Source: Fragilaria crotonensis
Taxonomy: Eukaryota; Bacillariophyta; Fragilariophyceae; Fragilariales; Fragilariaceae
Reading direction: 5' to 3'
NCBI GenBank assembly: GCA_022925895.1
Contig: JAKSYS010000006.1
Coordinates: 124,001 to 188,000 of the forward strand
Length of the DNA stretch: 64,000 nucleotides
The position numbers and the translations under genes were made by a program. The notes under the pieces were generated by a model. The model worked only from the letters and a program-made list of their open reading frames with translations. It was not told where the DNA came from and did not search any database. This document shows positions 9,810 to 22,986 of the stretch, in pieces. The first letter of the stretch is position 1. Every line of letters begins with the position of its first letter.

Positions 9810-11352
9810 CGTCGTCATTTGAACTTGAGTGACAATGACACCCAATGAACCGCACGAACCATAACTTTGCCTTGCATCTTCTTGATGGCGAATACTCCGG
9901 ACTACATGGATAGCAAGGCAAGAGATTCAAAGAGTGTGACGGCAACTTCCAACTGATGAGCGAGGAAGCTTCGTCGCATTATTCCCACTGAATCGGTTGC
10001 TAGCTAACAACTGTTTGCTACTTTCTACACCAACCAGCAGCAGAGGAGCATTTGTGTTGACAATTCATTGAAGAATGTCTATCATGTGAGGAAGACGAAG
10101 AAAGCAAAGAGCTGTTTGACATTGCGAGGCTAATAAATTGAATGTGACCGAGAAAGAAGGCATTCACGGGTCTCTCGCCATCCGACGATGCAAACCAACA
10201 AACCCATGCCATTGCAGACTGGTGTACAATCTCAAGCAGTTGCTTCAAATACACAACAATATACACCAGCAGGCAGAATACCAAACAACATGATGTAAGC
10301 TATGCATTTTGACACCTATCACTCGGAAGGAAAATGATGCGGGGAAGCGTCACGGCTGTTGGGTGATGCATATTCTCCCTTTGGGTATTTTGCTTGCATG
10401 TGGCAGTTCAGGTCGGACAGAATGCTGCTCTTGCGCATTTCTGGTGATGTTATGCATCTGTTTATGGTGCTGAGAGACAATTCGGGGACTATTGTGGTTC
10501 CTTTTGAATAGAATGCTGCGATACGTCCTCATCTGTCACCGGGAACTTTCAATGTGACAAGCGATGCTTATGCACTGCATGGACTATTGTGTGTGAGTCA
10601 TAGTTCTATTCATCACGTTTGCGGCATATTATCAGGCCCCTCTGCTTTGTGCCCCCGTCGCAGCTTAATTGGATGCCTTGTGCGACAACTTGTTCCTTAC
10701 TAATCTCCTTGTCAAGGAGAAGATGAATGCATTCACCAACTGCCGCATCAAAAGTTGACAGTAAATCATCTTGTTGTCATTTGGAAAGTTGAGAACTTGA
10801 TATTGGGTAGATGGATCTACATATTATGTCCAAGCGAGGTTTGGCCACCATTCTGCTGTGGCCAGCATCACGTGCACTTCGCTGCATGCCCAGCACACAC
10901 ACGGTGAACCGGCCGATTGTGAGGCTTTGAAGTATTGATAGCTCTCTGGCTGAGGACGTGTTGCTAGACTTCATGTACTTTGGGCCTTGTGGATGATAGT
11001 CAGATCCCGTGTTTGAGCTGCACCATTGTAACTTATTGCCTCCTGCGCAACTCAATACTTGAGCCACACCAGGACACATAGTGATGGCTCCATACGAGGA
11101 GGTCAGATAACGTAGTGTTATTTGGGCTACAATACGAATTAACATCACGACTATTAGACAATAAAAGAGAGGACATGAAAGCAAGATGAAGAATACACTT
11201 ACTTAAAAATAATCTACCGATAGACTCCATTCCATGAGGGTCGGATGTGATGAAAGCAGCTATCATCGGGAGACAAGACTGAAGAGGGTTTTCAGTACCT
11301 GTGCATTTTGTACCACGTGCTACGTGACCAGGAAAAAATTGTTGCGGAAAAA
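9810..11352. other. Intergenic, no supported gene
   Basis: No open frame here has a recognisable domain; the 80-135 residue frames on the minus strand at 10018-11184 overlap other frames and have no motif. The first 100 bases may hold the promoter of the minus-strand carrier-like gene. Confidence 0.5.
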
Positions 11353-11381
11353 CCCGGTGCACGGAAACCGCCGCACTGGAG
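11353..11381 (-). repeat. Dispersed inverted repeat, copy 2
   Basis: Inverted partner of 9661-9689 (one mismatch in 29). It abuts the fold-back element that starts at 11386. Confidence 0.7.
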
Positions 11382-11385
11382 CTAG

Positions 11386-11549
11386 TAATTTCGTCATCAT
11401 ACGACATTCTACATATCGACTGGCGAGTACTCCCTACATTACTGGAATACAATACTGTTATTACATTGAACAGTATGGCTACAACGAGTACTCCAGTACT
11501 GTAGAGTACTCGCAATTGGACATGTAGAATGTCGTATCATGATGTAATT
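11386..11549. repeat. Fold-back (MITE-like) element
   Basis: Left arm 11386-11432 and right arm 11504-11549 are inverted copies: both contain ATACGACATTCTACAT and GCGAGTACTC when read from the outside inwards. The 70 bases between are GTACT-rich. No coding capacity; a small non-autonomous DNA element is the simplest reading. Confidence 0.7.
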
Positions 11550-11884
11550 GGAGGTGCCATTTAATCGGATCCGAATCTTGCAGGTCGATGATTGCACCAG
11601 ATAAGCAGATAAGACTCGAACAAAATGCACCAGTACACGAGTAGACGAGTATACACTGATTTACTGCGACTACCGGTACTCGAGTAGTTATTGTGCAGTA
11701 CAACCCTAAAGTCACATTGTCACATCCCACTACAGCAAGTCGCTTCGGAGTTGACCTACTGACGGCCCTAGGACAATCGACCGCCGCACGGTCGAGGGCA
11801 AACAACTTGCTCCCTGATGGAAATTGATCACTTGTTTTGCAACTGACCGATTTGAATGCATTGGTGATGACCAGGGATGGCTGC

Positions 11885-12372
11885 TTCCATCTTTCTAGAA
11901 CAAACTCAATTAACAACAATGGAAAAACGTTGCTCGTTATAGGTGGAGCTGCTGGTTGGGGTGGTCTCTCAGCTGCGCATGCCTTGTCAAAGAACCAAAT
12001 TTCAATCATGTTACTGTCACTGTCATTGAGGCATTGCCTCATCATGTTGGCGGATTGGCTTGAGATGGCTATAGCACAAGTGAGGATCATTTCCCACAGA
12101 GGCAGGGCCTCAATAATGCACCAATAGTTGACAATGACAGCCACCAGCAGCCCTGACCAAGTACACTGAGCACGGACAGTACTCCCCGTGAGGCCTCAAG
12201 ACTGTCTGCTGGCCTGTGTATCAACAGCATCAACCCCAACTCCCCACCGAACTAGTAGCTCAAGCTGGCATGTGCACACAATTCTGTCATCTGAGTCTCT
12301 GGGATCAGTGCACAGCAGCTCTTCTGGGTTGTTTGACATTTTCAGAATTTAATGATTCACTAGCGGCATCTC
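11885..12372 (+). pseudogene. Decayed copy of the carotene-desaturase-like gene
   Basis: Follows 5582-6160 of the gene at 5490. Shared runs include GGTGGTCTCTC-GCTGCGCATGCCTTGTC (the FAD-binding loop), GTCATTGAGGCAT, GACAGTACTCCCCG, TATCAACAGCA-CAACCCCAACT and CATTTTCAGAATTT. Many indels and in-frame stops break it, and nothing of the last two thirds of the gene is seen. A local duplication remnant. Confidence 0.85.
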
Positions 12373-13310
<938 letters not shown>

Positions 13311-13482
13311 AGTCTGAATAATTATTTTTGACATTTTATAAATAAATATTTGAATATCTTTCACCTTAATCGTTGGCTATTACTTAGAAAATTTCTAGAT
13401 ATTTATGTACAAAAAGTGAAATTACTGCAGAAGTATCTTTAAAGTTTTATACATAATTCTGTACAAAGGCTTTCTCCCATTT

Positions 13483-13550
13483 GGCCAAACTTTCCCGCAA
13501 ATATTTCTAGTGTGACATTCCAAACTTTCCCGCAAATATTTCTAGTGTTA
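13483..13550 (+). repeat. Two-copy subterminal direct repeat
   Basis: The run CCAAACTTTCCCGCAAATAT followed by TTCTAGTGT occurs twice in tandem with about 38 bp spacing, just inside the left end of the transposon. Subterminal repeats of this kind are often transposase-binding sites; that role is inferred. Confidence 0.75.
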
Positions 13551-13614
13551 AGCTGGCACAGTACTGTACTACTACTGTGTGTTGTTGCCAGCACACTAAC
13601 AAGCACCATTGTTA

Positions 13615-15276
13615 TCAAACTGATACTCCTCGAACTCCATCGTCAGGTTGCTGCTCTCCATTCATCCCTGCACCTCCAGTGATGTTTGCGTGTGCTAATA
13701 ACAATTCCATATTGAAATCATTGTAGACAATTGTTGGCTGAACAGTCGCCACAGGAATTACCTCAGCTTCTTCTCCAGATTGTCCACTTGCAGCGTCAAT
13801 TCCAGAAGCATACCTGAACTTCATTTCCTCCAAGAAGTCAGCGTCAAATGCTGCTCCATGTTCTTGACGGTTGCGAAACACGTCAATCATTAATGCGTTG
13901 AAACGCTCTAACCCTTCCTTCGACCAACTTCTTTTCGTTCCGTAAGTTTTTCCAGTGTATCTTGCCTCATATAATTGTGGAGAACTATCGCGAGGTGGCA
14001 TTGTGGCTGGAGGTCCCATTCTCTGTACCATCCAATCATGCCTCCACTTTGTCATGTACGATTCGATGCACACCATCAGGAAGGCCTCGTCCGTCAGTGT
14101 GAACCACTGACTCAGAGGCTGCCTTGTGCGATTCTCCATGTACTTGCTGTACCCGACGACAGCCTTGACAAGGCAGTCAAGGAAGTCAATGTATCTTTCT
14201 TTAGATGCTGGACTCCTCATTCCAGCAATCTGATTAAGTTCAAACGTGACAGCATATCCATCTCGCCCCAGTATTTTATCTGTGAAATAGCAGTTGTCAG
14301 TACAGAAAGTCAATCACAGTTACCACCATCCTGAGCAATATGCACGTTCCTCACCTCTAAAAAGTTGTTTGATGGTTTTGATGACATTATTTCTATGCCT
14401 TTTCAATGCATCATTAACATGTTTCTTGACTCCATCCCACCAAGTCTTCACTTCATCCTCGCCTTCTATCTGGAGCTTGCTCGCCATGAACCTACAAATT
14501 GAGTGTGGACTGTTGCTGAAGTCAAGTTCAGCCAGAGTAGCAAACTTTTGCTTCGGAAATAAGAGCTCTTTGACCACCTTGTCGTGCATGAACTCTTGGC
14601 TTACTTTTCTAAGCTTAGTTCTTGTCAGTCCATCATGATCACCCATTTCCAATCTTCTCCTTACCGTTTTCGTCAATGCAGTGCGGCTGCTATCCTCCCG
14701 TCGTGACGCTTCTTGCACCAATTCGCATGTGTGAATTCCTAAATCGCGTGCAATATCGTCTTGCCTTCCTATTGTTGTTGCTGCTGGTGGTGTTTGTTGT
14801 TGAACTTGCTGTCGCTGTTGTTGTTCTTGAAATCGTTCTTGAAGTCGTTGTAGATATCGTTGCTCTTGTTGTCGTCGCTCTTGTTGTCGTTCCTGTTGTG
14901 ATCTACCAGACATTCCTCCAACTCCACTTCCTGGATTCGTGAAACCAGCATGTCGACCAGCTGTTGTAGCTTGACTGCGGGTCATGATCATGGGTGACAA
15001 TGCTGCAGTTTGACTTCGGGTCATGATCATGGGTGACAATGTTGCTGCATCTTGTTGACTGCGGGTTCTGCTGGGCGACAACGTTGCAGCTTGACTCCGT
15101 CGTATCATTTGCGAATTGCCAGAAGGCGATGGTGATCCTTTTCCTTGCCAGTTTGAAGATTGCCCCCTAACTGTAACTGGCGCTGCGTTTGGAGGCCCAG
15201 CACCTTTTCCATGTCCATGATCACGACTGCCACCACCTTGATTGCTGGTGCCTCTTTTTCCCGCGCTCGACGACAT
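13615..15276 (-). CDS. Transposon-borne protein of unknown function, 2 exons
   Basis: Exons on the minus strand are 15276-14355 and 14279-13615, joined across a 75 bp GT-AG phase-1 intron (AGAG/GTGAGG ... TTTCACAG/AT) to give 528 residues. The start is the ATG at 15276; the frame upstream reaches only a GTG. The N-terminal half is disordered and Gly/Ser/Gln-rich, with three imperfect repeats built on TRSQ-AA-LSPMIM and a Gln/Arg coiled-coil-like run. The C-terminal half is folded-looking (for example YIDFLDCLVKAVVGYSKYME, WSKEGLERFNALMIDVFRNR). No catalytic motif seen. Being inside the inverted repeats, it is probably an element gene, perhaps a DNA-binding accessory protein, but it could be captured host sequence. 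Confidence 0.65.
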
Positions 15277-16359
15277 CTTGGTTGACTGCAGGTACACACC
15301 AATCAGAGCAAGCTATATGGCAGGCTCGTCAGGTGTGGTGTAGCCAACTGTCATCAACAAGATCTCTTGTTGTTGAGAACTATTGTAAAATATGATTGTG
15401 CTGCATCTTGCGGGATGGTGCTTTGTGTGCTGGTCTTGTAAAAAATCAACGCCCTCGAAATCTGTGTTTTATGTATGTATTTCTTTATGAACTAAATTAT
15501 TCAAAAGAAATATTTTCAAGTCTTTCGAGCGAAGGGCACATGCATTGCTCAATAAGTACATCCATTTAAATATCTACTTATCCATATGTAATGACGCTGT
15601 AATAACCGTACCAAAGTAATGAAGTGCATATGACGGTAGAACTACACTGCAATGCTGTGGTAGAAATACCGTACTGTACTATTGTAATAAGTAACAGTAG
15701 CTATAGTAATACTGCATGCTATCTTTGGGGTACTGTGTACTACTGTGCACATCTGTACATTGTTTGTTGACGGTCACACATGTTTATATGACAAGCTTGT
15801 ACTGCCTCGGACATATTACTTGTGATAGTTATATACGAATATAACATATATGGATTTAATCAGCACACTATGAAGTGTATTCAAGATTCATACATGTGCA
15901 TCCCTGTCATAGTTTTGCTTACCGCGGAAATGGGACTTGAAGTCCTCACATTTCTAAACTAAAAAAATAAATAGAAATCATTTCGTGTAAATAGCAATTT
16001 CTTTACTTGTGTGACACATGTCTTCTGGGGAGTTAAACTCTCCGCATTCGCAATCGAAAATTCGTATGCGATTAATATATCCTATGTATTGATCTTGTAA
16101 CCAAAGTTTCTTATCAATTCCTAGGAAGCTTCTAGTTTTTTTTGTATACTGTGTTCGAAGTCCCACTTCATGCTGTTGGAGTCTCTACGTTTCGTCCAGT
16201 ACACTAGCTACGCATTAAATTGGAAATCTCTATCAATTTTCTAGTACATTTGCTACGTATCGAAAGCAATTTGTTCATGTTACCACCAACATTGTTCACA
16301 CCACACCAATTGTTCACACCAACATTACTGTTGTGGAAGTCTTTTCATTGTCGACAGCG
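15277..16359. other. Transposon internal non-coding spacer
   Basis: AT-rich, with no long open frame on either strand. Holds the presumed promoter of the minus-strand gene that starts at 15276. At 15921-15945 GCGGAAATGGGACTTGAAGTC and at 16150-16172 GTTCGAAGTCCCACTTC form an inverted pair around 230 bp, a possible small insertion or hairpin. Confidence 0.45.
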
Positions 16360-17065
16360 TCAGATTGCGAGCGTTGTGTTGCCGAAGCTGCCATATAGCA
16401 GACGACGCACCTTCGACGTGAGCCTGCATTGCTTGAGTTCGGAATCACTGCCAAACGACTGTGACGAACGACGACGGCGTTGAGTTACCTGCCAAACGAC
16501 TGTGACGAGGGCGTTGAGTGCGTTGAGTTCGGAATATCTTCCGACAGCGTGCGTCAGATTGCGAGCGTTGTGTTTCCAAACCTGCCATATAGCAGACGAC
16601 GCACCTTCGACGTGAGCCTGCGTTGCTTGGCTAAGTTCGGAATCACTGCCAAACGACTGTGACGACGGCGCTGAGTGCATTAAGTTCGGAATATCTTCCG
16701 ACGAACGACTGGGACAACAGCAACTGCAACGACAGCGACTGATTGCGAGCGTCTCGTTGGGAGTCGCTCTTGTTGCCGAAACTGCCATATAGCAGACGAC
16801 GACGCAACTTGACGTCATCTTGCGAGCGCTATCAACGTTGTTGGGAGGACTGGGAGCGTCCTGTCGCCGAAGCTGCCATATAGCAGACGACACGGCTTGA
16901 CGACATTCGCTGTTGAGTTTGTCGGAAGCGTCTTGTTGCCGAAACTGCCATATAGCAGACGACGCGACTTGACGTCATCTAGCAAGCCGCAATCAACGTC
17001 GTTGGGAGGACTGATATTGTCCTGTCGCTGAAGCTGCCATTCAACAGACGACGCAGCTTGACGTC
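16360..17065 (+). repeat. Array of degenerate direct repeats upstream of the dioxygenase-like gene
   Basis: A module with core CTGCCATATAGCAGACGACG appears at about 16388, 16584, 16783, 16875, 16946 and, degenerate, at 17034. Each is preceded by GCGAGCG or TCCTGTCGC and CCGAA, and followed by CTTGACGTC or CTTCGACGTGAG. Longer shared stretches (TTCGGAATCACTGCCAAACGACTGTGACGA and variants) join the first copies. Spacing is irregular (about 70-200 bp), so this is a degenerate higher-order array. Possible roles are transposase binding or a promoter/enhancer for the gene at 17505; both are inference. Confidence 0.8.
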
Positions 17066-17504
17066 GCCTTCGCTCAACTTCCATGATTCGCAATGATGAC
17101 AACGACCATTTGGCTACACGTGGTCGGACATCGATCTGTCGTTCGAGCGTTCTGAATCTTGGGGACAACCCGCGTGTAAACCCTGGAAAAGCTGCAGGTG
17201 GTGCACAACGAATGCCACGTTCGCGTGGCCGTAGGAACTACTACCCTGGCCATCCAAAGGTTCTGTCGCTTCTGTTGAAGTGTGTTCCCCTTGGTTTTCG
17301 GGGGGGAGTGTTCGTCGTGGCTTCAAGGCTGCGATGGATTCACGTCCAAAGATGCCTGATGATCTATGTATTTGTGGGACTCCACTGCGGTGGATTCAGG
17401 ATTCTTTAAGAGAAAAACAGTATCATGTCACACAACTTCGTTCCCTTGATGAACTCTACTGTAGACCTGGTGTACATGACCATGTTTCGAATTCTTCTTG
17501 CTAG

Positions 17505-19491
17505 ATGTTATTCTTCATCGCGCGACCACAACTGGGAGAGGGTGTGGCTCCTCTGGCCGAACGAGATCCTGACGCTGTCGCTAATGCGTGCGTCTACACT
17601 GACAGCGATGACGAGGATGGGAAGGATTACGAGTACTGTGCGGTGCTTGCTTTCCTTCCCGGTGCTGGCACCTTGTATAGCCACCGCGAGCGACGCAAGG
17701 CTGAGACGGGTTTGCAGAATTCGTTTGTACAGCTGGACATGAGCTGGCTTCGACTCTCTCGGGCAACAAGTGAATCATCAGATACTGGAATGGACCGATT
17801 GGCCTTCGGTCTGGGTGGATACGTGAGAAAACTTGCCTCCGATGCCTCTGCAGATGGTGGATTTGTATCCGCTTGGAAAATATCCCGGAGTTATCATCAC
17901 GAAAAATTGAGTCGCCAGGTGTATTGGGCAAGTCAGTGCTCCGATGCTGACGGTCCTCGAATGCCACCTGATGTCATCGGTGGCATTGATATTGGTGCGT
18001 GGCATCCGGCTGATCGTGGGCAAGCTTTCAATGACCGCTTGGCGAGGTCAAACTCTGTCAGAATTGGGGGGAGACACTATGCTCCTGGCTGCCATCACTT
18101 CCGCCTGCCCAGCGATTGTCTTGTGATTGATGGGGCTGATAATGCTGTGGTTGACATTGTTGTGGATATTGCACCAATTGGCAATTGCACATCTCGGAAG
18201 TCGATCATCATGGTTCGCCAGATCTTATCGCCAACTCTGGATCCATTGTGTAAGGGTGAAGCAGGGCGACCACTCATGGTTGAGGACTTGCGTTTCATCA
18301 CGTTACACAACTCTTTGTTGAGGACGCGTGTTCCTGTCGGCTCGGCTAGGGCCAGTCGCGGTGATCTTGGAAACATGCATCCGATTGGGACTCGCATCCT
18401 TCTTGACGGAGTGACAACGGCAGAGTACGCTGCAAACTCGAAAGTTCCCCAGCGAATGTTGCGGAAGTTTGTTGAGTCGTTGGCTAAGATTGGTGCGAAC
18501 TGCTTTCCGGAAGTTCTTGCCGTGATGCAAGATGCTGAAGGCGACACCGGTCTCCACCCTGTAACACCAATGGCTGACAAGGGGAAGTGAAGATCGTGTG
18601 GCGTATTCCATTGACATGTCCGTGGACCTTGGAAACGCCTCCCACTTCGATGTGGGTGACTCCTCACAGGGCTTCTCAGTTTGGACTGAAGAAGCCCCTG
18701 GCAAGGCGGCAAACTGGTTTTTTGTGATGCCAAATCTATTCGGGAACAATAACGGTGCGCCATTCAATGGCGTTGCTGTCAAGCTATACCATGGAACAGC
18801 CATCAGTTGGGATGGCCGAGTCATACGTCACTGTACGTCACTGACTTGTCCTGACGGAACTGGCAAGCCATATGGGGGTGGCGACCATCCCACACTGAAC
18901 CATGTGTATGGTACATTCTCCGCCGCTAAAGAGCGGATTGTAAATGCAGGACGATGCAGGGCAGCTGCGGCTGCGGCTGCTGGATGTCCTGTCACAGCAT
19001 CCGGTGACGAAATCATTGCACCGCACGTATGCGTGGATGTTGTTGGAGCCGCTGGAGTTAACGGTGATGACAACAGCAATGATGACGATGACCTTGTTCC
19101 TTGGTGGGATAAAGTGCTTCCACCTTACGTCCCCAAAATTGAGGATGCGGACCCTGACGGGCATCCACCGCCCAAAGATGGCTCGGAGGAACACTGGTTG
19201 TGTTTTTACGCGCAGAAGAAGGGTTGGGATAAGGTACACCAACCTGATGAAGCGGTGACTGCTGATGACGACTCATCCCTATTCTCTCGCGATATTGATG
19301 ATGAATATTCTGACTCCGTGGCGATGGATAACTTTGATGGAGAGGGACATGTCAGTCTCAATGAAGACCTTCATCCTCGGGTGATGTTGTCGGGAGACCG
19401 TTCACAAGGGACACCAACTGAATCTATAACGGCAGCCATGCTGATGCAGGGCAACTACACGGTACCAAGAAGGAAGAGGTTGAGGTACTAA
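17505..19491 (+). CDS. 2OG-Fe(II) dioxygenase-like (TET/JBP-like) protein carried by the transposon, with one frame break
   Basis: Two frames, 17505-18590 and about 18590-19491, meet at GGGG 18581-18584. One G fewer joins them into a single frame of about 660 residues, so this is either a true frameshift or a homopolymer error. The second part has the features of the double-stranded beta-helix dioxygenases: an HxD pair (SHFDVGD, 18643), then 62 residues on a His in ISWDGRVIRHCTS (18829), which fits the distal iron ligand, with conserved-looking NWFFVMPN and GVAVKLYHG between. A downstream Arg candidate is in AAKER. The N-terminus may be incomplete, since a stop lies just before the ATG and the repeat array sits upstream. 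Assignment to TET/JBP (5-methylpyrimidine oxidation) rests on these residues and on the known linkage of such genes to KDZ transposons; other 2OG dioxygenases are possible. The C-terminal 130 residues are acidic and disordered. Confidence 0.5.
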
Positions 19492-19521
19492 TTGATACGT
19501 ACTATAGTTGAAGAATGCGGA

Positions 19522-22425
19522 TCACCACACAGATTTGTAAAACAGAGATGCCCACTCCTCCTTATCCTTCACGACAAAAACTGTGTCCGTAAGCTCGCAA
19601 CCATCGACAAGTACATAACACAAAGAAACAAGTGCAGTGCTGGAAACAACGTAGAATTTTCGGTCAAAGGTCCACTCAGTGAACAATATGGACTCGCGAC
19701 CAGTGGGCTGATTGCAAGATTGGACCACGAGGTCGAATGACTTATCCTCCTGGGGATGTCCACGTCGGTGAATACAACTGACAATACGACATGGGAAGTC
19801 ATCAAATTTCCTTGATCGTCTTCAAACCGAATCAATGCCCAATCATACCAGGGATATCCATCACCTCGAAAATTTGGATGGGCTCGAATGGAAATGCACT
19901 TCTCTTCTGAATCAACTTCGTACTTTGTGTATTCAGTGCTACACTCTATCGTACCCTCCCCATTCTCATCCAAGTCAGTTTCACTGTACGATTGCACTAT
20001 GAAAAGTGCAAGATTTGGTTCGAGGTGGATGGGTTCCCTTGTTTCCGTTATGAAAACAACTTCACGAACCAAACGATTGTTCTGATTGGGATCACGGAAG
20101 CATCGGATGTGATAGCGAGTGCCACGACCTACTTCTTTCGTTGCTAGTGGACGTGATGTGTTGAGGGAGCGTTTTTCACGGAATTCTTCTGCAAACACGG
20201 CGTGCATTGTGTCTATGACTAATGTGTCGGCAATTCTCCGTGCGCACTGCTGGTCTATCGTCTGAATGCACTTTTGTGAACGACGAGCAGGGCGCTTTGC
20301 ATGGGCCTTGTGATGTTCCTCGGGTCGTGAGGCATTGTAACCACGAGGTGCTCCAAACGTAGAAATGAAACGGACGATGTGTTTCAATTCGTGGAATTTG
20401 ACACCTTCCAGCCATTACCAGCATCTCGTGGGAGGTACTTCAGAATAAGAGACATGAGCCGTGTAATTGCATTTTCTGCCAAGGCTGCCTCCCCAACTTT
20501 ATCTCCTCCTATAGCGTCCCAATAGGTATCAGCATCCAGCCATGCCTCAAAGCACAGAAGGCATTCCATTGTACCCAGGACTGCCGGAAGATCGGGGATG
20601 TACCTTGAGATGGCATGCCATACCTCAGCCTGCATAGTCAGTGCAGCGAAAAGGAACAAAGTACCTGATTGTTCCGAGCACTCAATAAGTGTTAGGTTGG
20701 TGATGCCGCGTGCGAAATCAGTTCGAGGAAAATCTTGACGAATAGTTTGGAGGCATGTGACATCAAATTTAAGTGCCATGTCATCAAGGATTGCCAAGAT
20801 CTCGGCGCCAAGAAAAGTCTTGAATGACTCAAGTACATACATGATGACACCATGCTGTACAGTATGCATGACATCGATGACAGCACACATGAAGATGCCA
20901 TGAGGATTACGTCCCATCTGGACACGGTTGAAGGCATTGTCAACCCTGTACATCGAGAGCTGCTGAAGAAAATCGTCTGTCCCATTGCGACATGCATCAT
21001 TGACATAATCCATGCGAAGAAAAGAACACTCAACATTTGGATTGTCAAGATCGTCAAAACACAATCACAGGACCGATGGTGACGCGGTGTACTTCTATGG
21101 TGACTGTTTGTACGGCAGCAAAGTTGATCGCCTTGCTTACCATCATTAATCACAAAAAGCAGTGGACAAACAATATCAACAACCACCCACTGACCGCCAA
21201 GTTTCAAAGGAACATTCCTCAAACGACAATCATTTCCAGCTTGTGCCTTTGACATGCCATTCAAAATAACGTCCATCACTGCATGAAAATTACGTGTGGT
21301 GCGTCCTTTGGACTGTGCGTTATTGGCTTGAGAGTTCATTGCGGATGATCGTCCGCGATTCAAGTCGGGAACATAGCCTAGTACTCGCCAGGATGTGCTC
21401 TTTCTCCTGAGCTTCTCAGTGAAGAGAGATGTTGTGAAGGACACAGGACACACTTCAACATGCCCCTTGCTGTCAATGGCAGTCCCATCAATATAGAGGA
21501 TGATAGGGACAAGTAGCTGATTCTTTCGAGTGATAAGTTCATGATAGAGCTCACGGTAGCGGCTTCCAGTGTGTGCCTCACCAATTTTGTTGTTGCGTGG
21601 GAGGTACATTGACGTGGGATCCTCGTGGTTAAGCACAAGATTTTCTGGTGCCATCAAGTCTTCATCCTGTAGCAACGACAAAAGGATGGGAGCAAAGTCA
21701 AAGCAAGCAATCTGTTGAGGTTTGTCACGATCTTCAAGGGCAATGGAGATCACCTGGGGGAGATGGTGGTGTGAATGTTGCAAAGCCTGATACATCCATC
21801 GGATGTTCGCTTTCCTGGACATAGCTTTTGGCTTGAAGTCAAAGCCGCTAGACTTTGCATTGTAAGCCCACATTAAAACTTTGTGCAGCATATAGTCAGG
21901 ACACTGGGCGTCCTCCAGAATCTTCAAAAGTTCAACAATGCATCGATGTTCAACATCATGTTGCAAAACCATCACTGCATGCCTCTCATTTGCACGAATG
22001 CGTTCCATCAACGCATGGACAACTGCAGGAGATGCAGTATTGTCAATTCCAGGAAAGAGTGTCATTGTTATTGGAAGTTGATCTAACTGCTGGGCATTAA
22101 AACACATTTCATTCTTGTCATTTTCATTGTCATCATCATCATCATTGCCGTCGTCATAGCCAGTTGTTCCATAGTCAAATTCTTCGAATGGCATGTGCGT
22201 GGGAGGATTTGTGTCCATTCCTGGATTCAGGCGGGTTGATTCTACACCATAACAGGGACGTCGCACTGTCGAAACAATTTCGGGGCAACCATCCACGCTT
22301 GCCCGAGTTCCTGACTGCTGCCTTTCCATGTAATCCTTACAGGATGAACTCCGCCAAAGGTGCATACGCAGTCCGCGTTCAGATTTAAACCTAGCATAGC
22401 AATTGATGTTAAAGCAATCAAACAT
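19522..22425 (-). CDS. Plavaka-like (KDZ-related) transposase, with three single-base frame breaks
   Basis: Starts at the ATG at 22425 (the frame upstream reaches only a TTG) with a zinc finger, CFNINCYARF...MHLWRSSSC. After an acidic linker comes the Plavaka core: VPIILYIDGTAIDSKGHVEV, RRKSTSWRVLGYVPDL, then a Cys/His segment (CCRTNSHHRS...SCDC), VIDVMHTVQHGVIMYVLESF, and the distal motif GW-V-KFHELKHIV followed by PEEHHKAHAKRP. The frame changes at about 21056-21059 (AAAA on the + strand), 20397-20399 (TTT) and 19804-19809 (AAATTT). In each case changing a homopolymer by one base restores the homologous-looking frame, for about 968 residues. So it is a recent pseudogene, or intact in a misread assembly. 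It converges with the dioxygenase-like gene. Confidence 0.7.
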
Positions 22426-22839
22426 GACAATTGTCAACAATGCCTGATGGTGCAACTTTGAGGTCTATTTTCTGAATTCACAACATACGATGCATACTGC
22501 AACAAATTTTGGCGCGAGATATAGGCAACATAATCCTGAGTCTGGCACGTGAAGAAAATTGCGCGGGCATCCTTGGAACTTGCGCATGAGTGAACATTGG
22601 CCCGGTGGTGACCCATTACAGAGAATTCAAGATAAAATACCATTGAATAATGCACAAAGAGTTATTATTGTAAAACAATATCTACAACAAAGCTACAAAT
22701 ATCTGAAAATCATACATTGCCAATAAATAGGAGAAATGTGTTTTGTTGTTCATATATATTTACAATGAAGCAAACATTTCTCAGAAATAAGTAGAAATTG
22801 ATGGAATATGTGATTAAAACCCACTGGGTGAAGTACAAA

Positions 22840-22986
<147 letters not shown>

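Noticed and set aside
11479-12144. 221-codon minus-strand ORF
   Set aside because: It is antisense to the decayed flavoprotein copy and overlaps the fold-back element; a shadow frame.
15921-16172. A separate transposon within the spacer, from an inverted GGGACTTGAAGTC pair
   Set aside because: The arms are about 15 bp and imperfect, and no target duplication is seen; could be chance.
16360-17065. CRISPR-like array
   Set aside because: Repeats are degenerate, irregularly spaced and lie in a eukaryotic transposon; there are no equal-length spacers and no cas genes.
18838-19276. Minus-strand ORFs across the dioxygenase-like gene
   Set aside because: Antisense shadows of a longer plus-strand frame with recognisable motifs.
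19522-22425. Programmed frameshifting in the transposase
   Set aside because: The three breaks go in different directions at unrelated short runs with no slippery heptamer and no stable downstream structure that I can see; mutation or misassembly is simpler.
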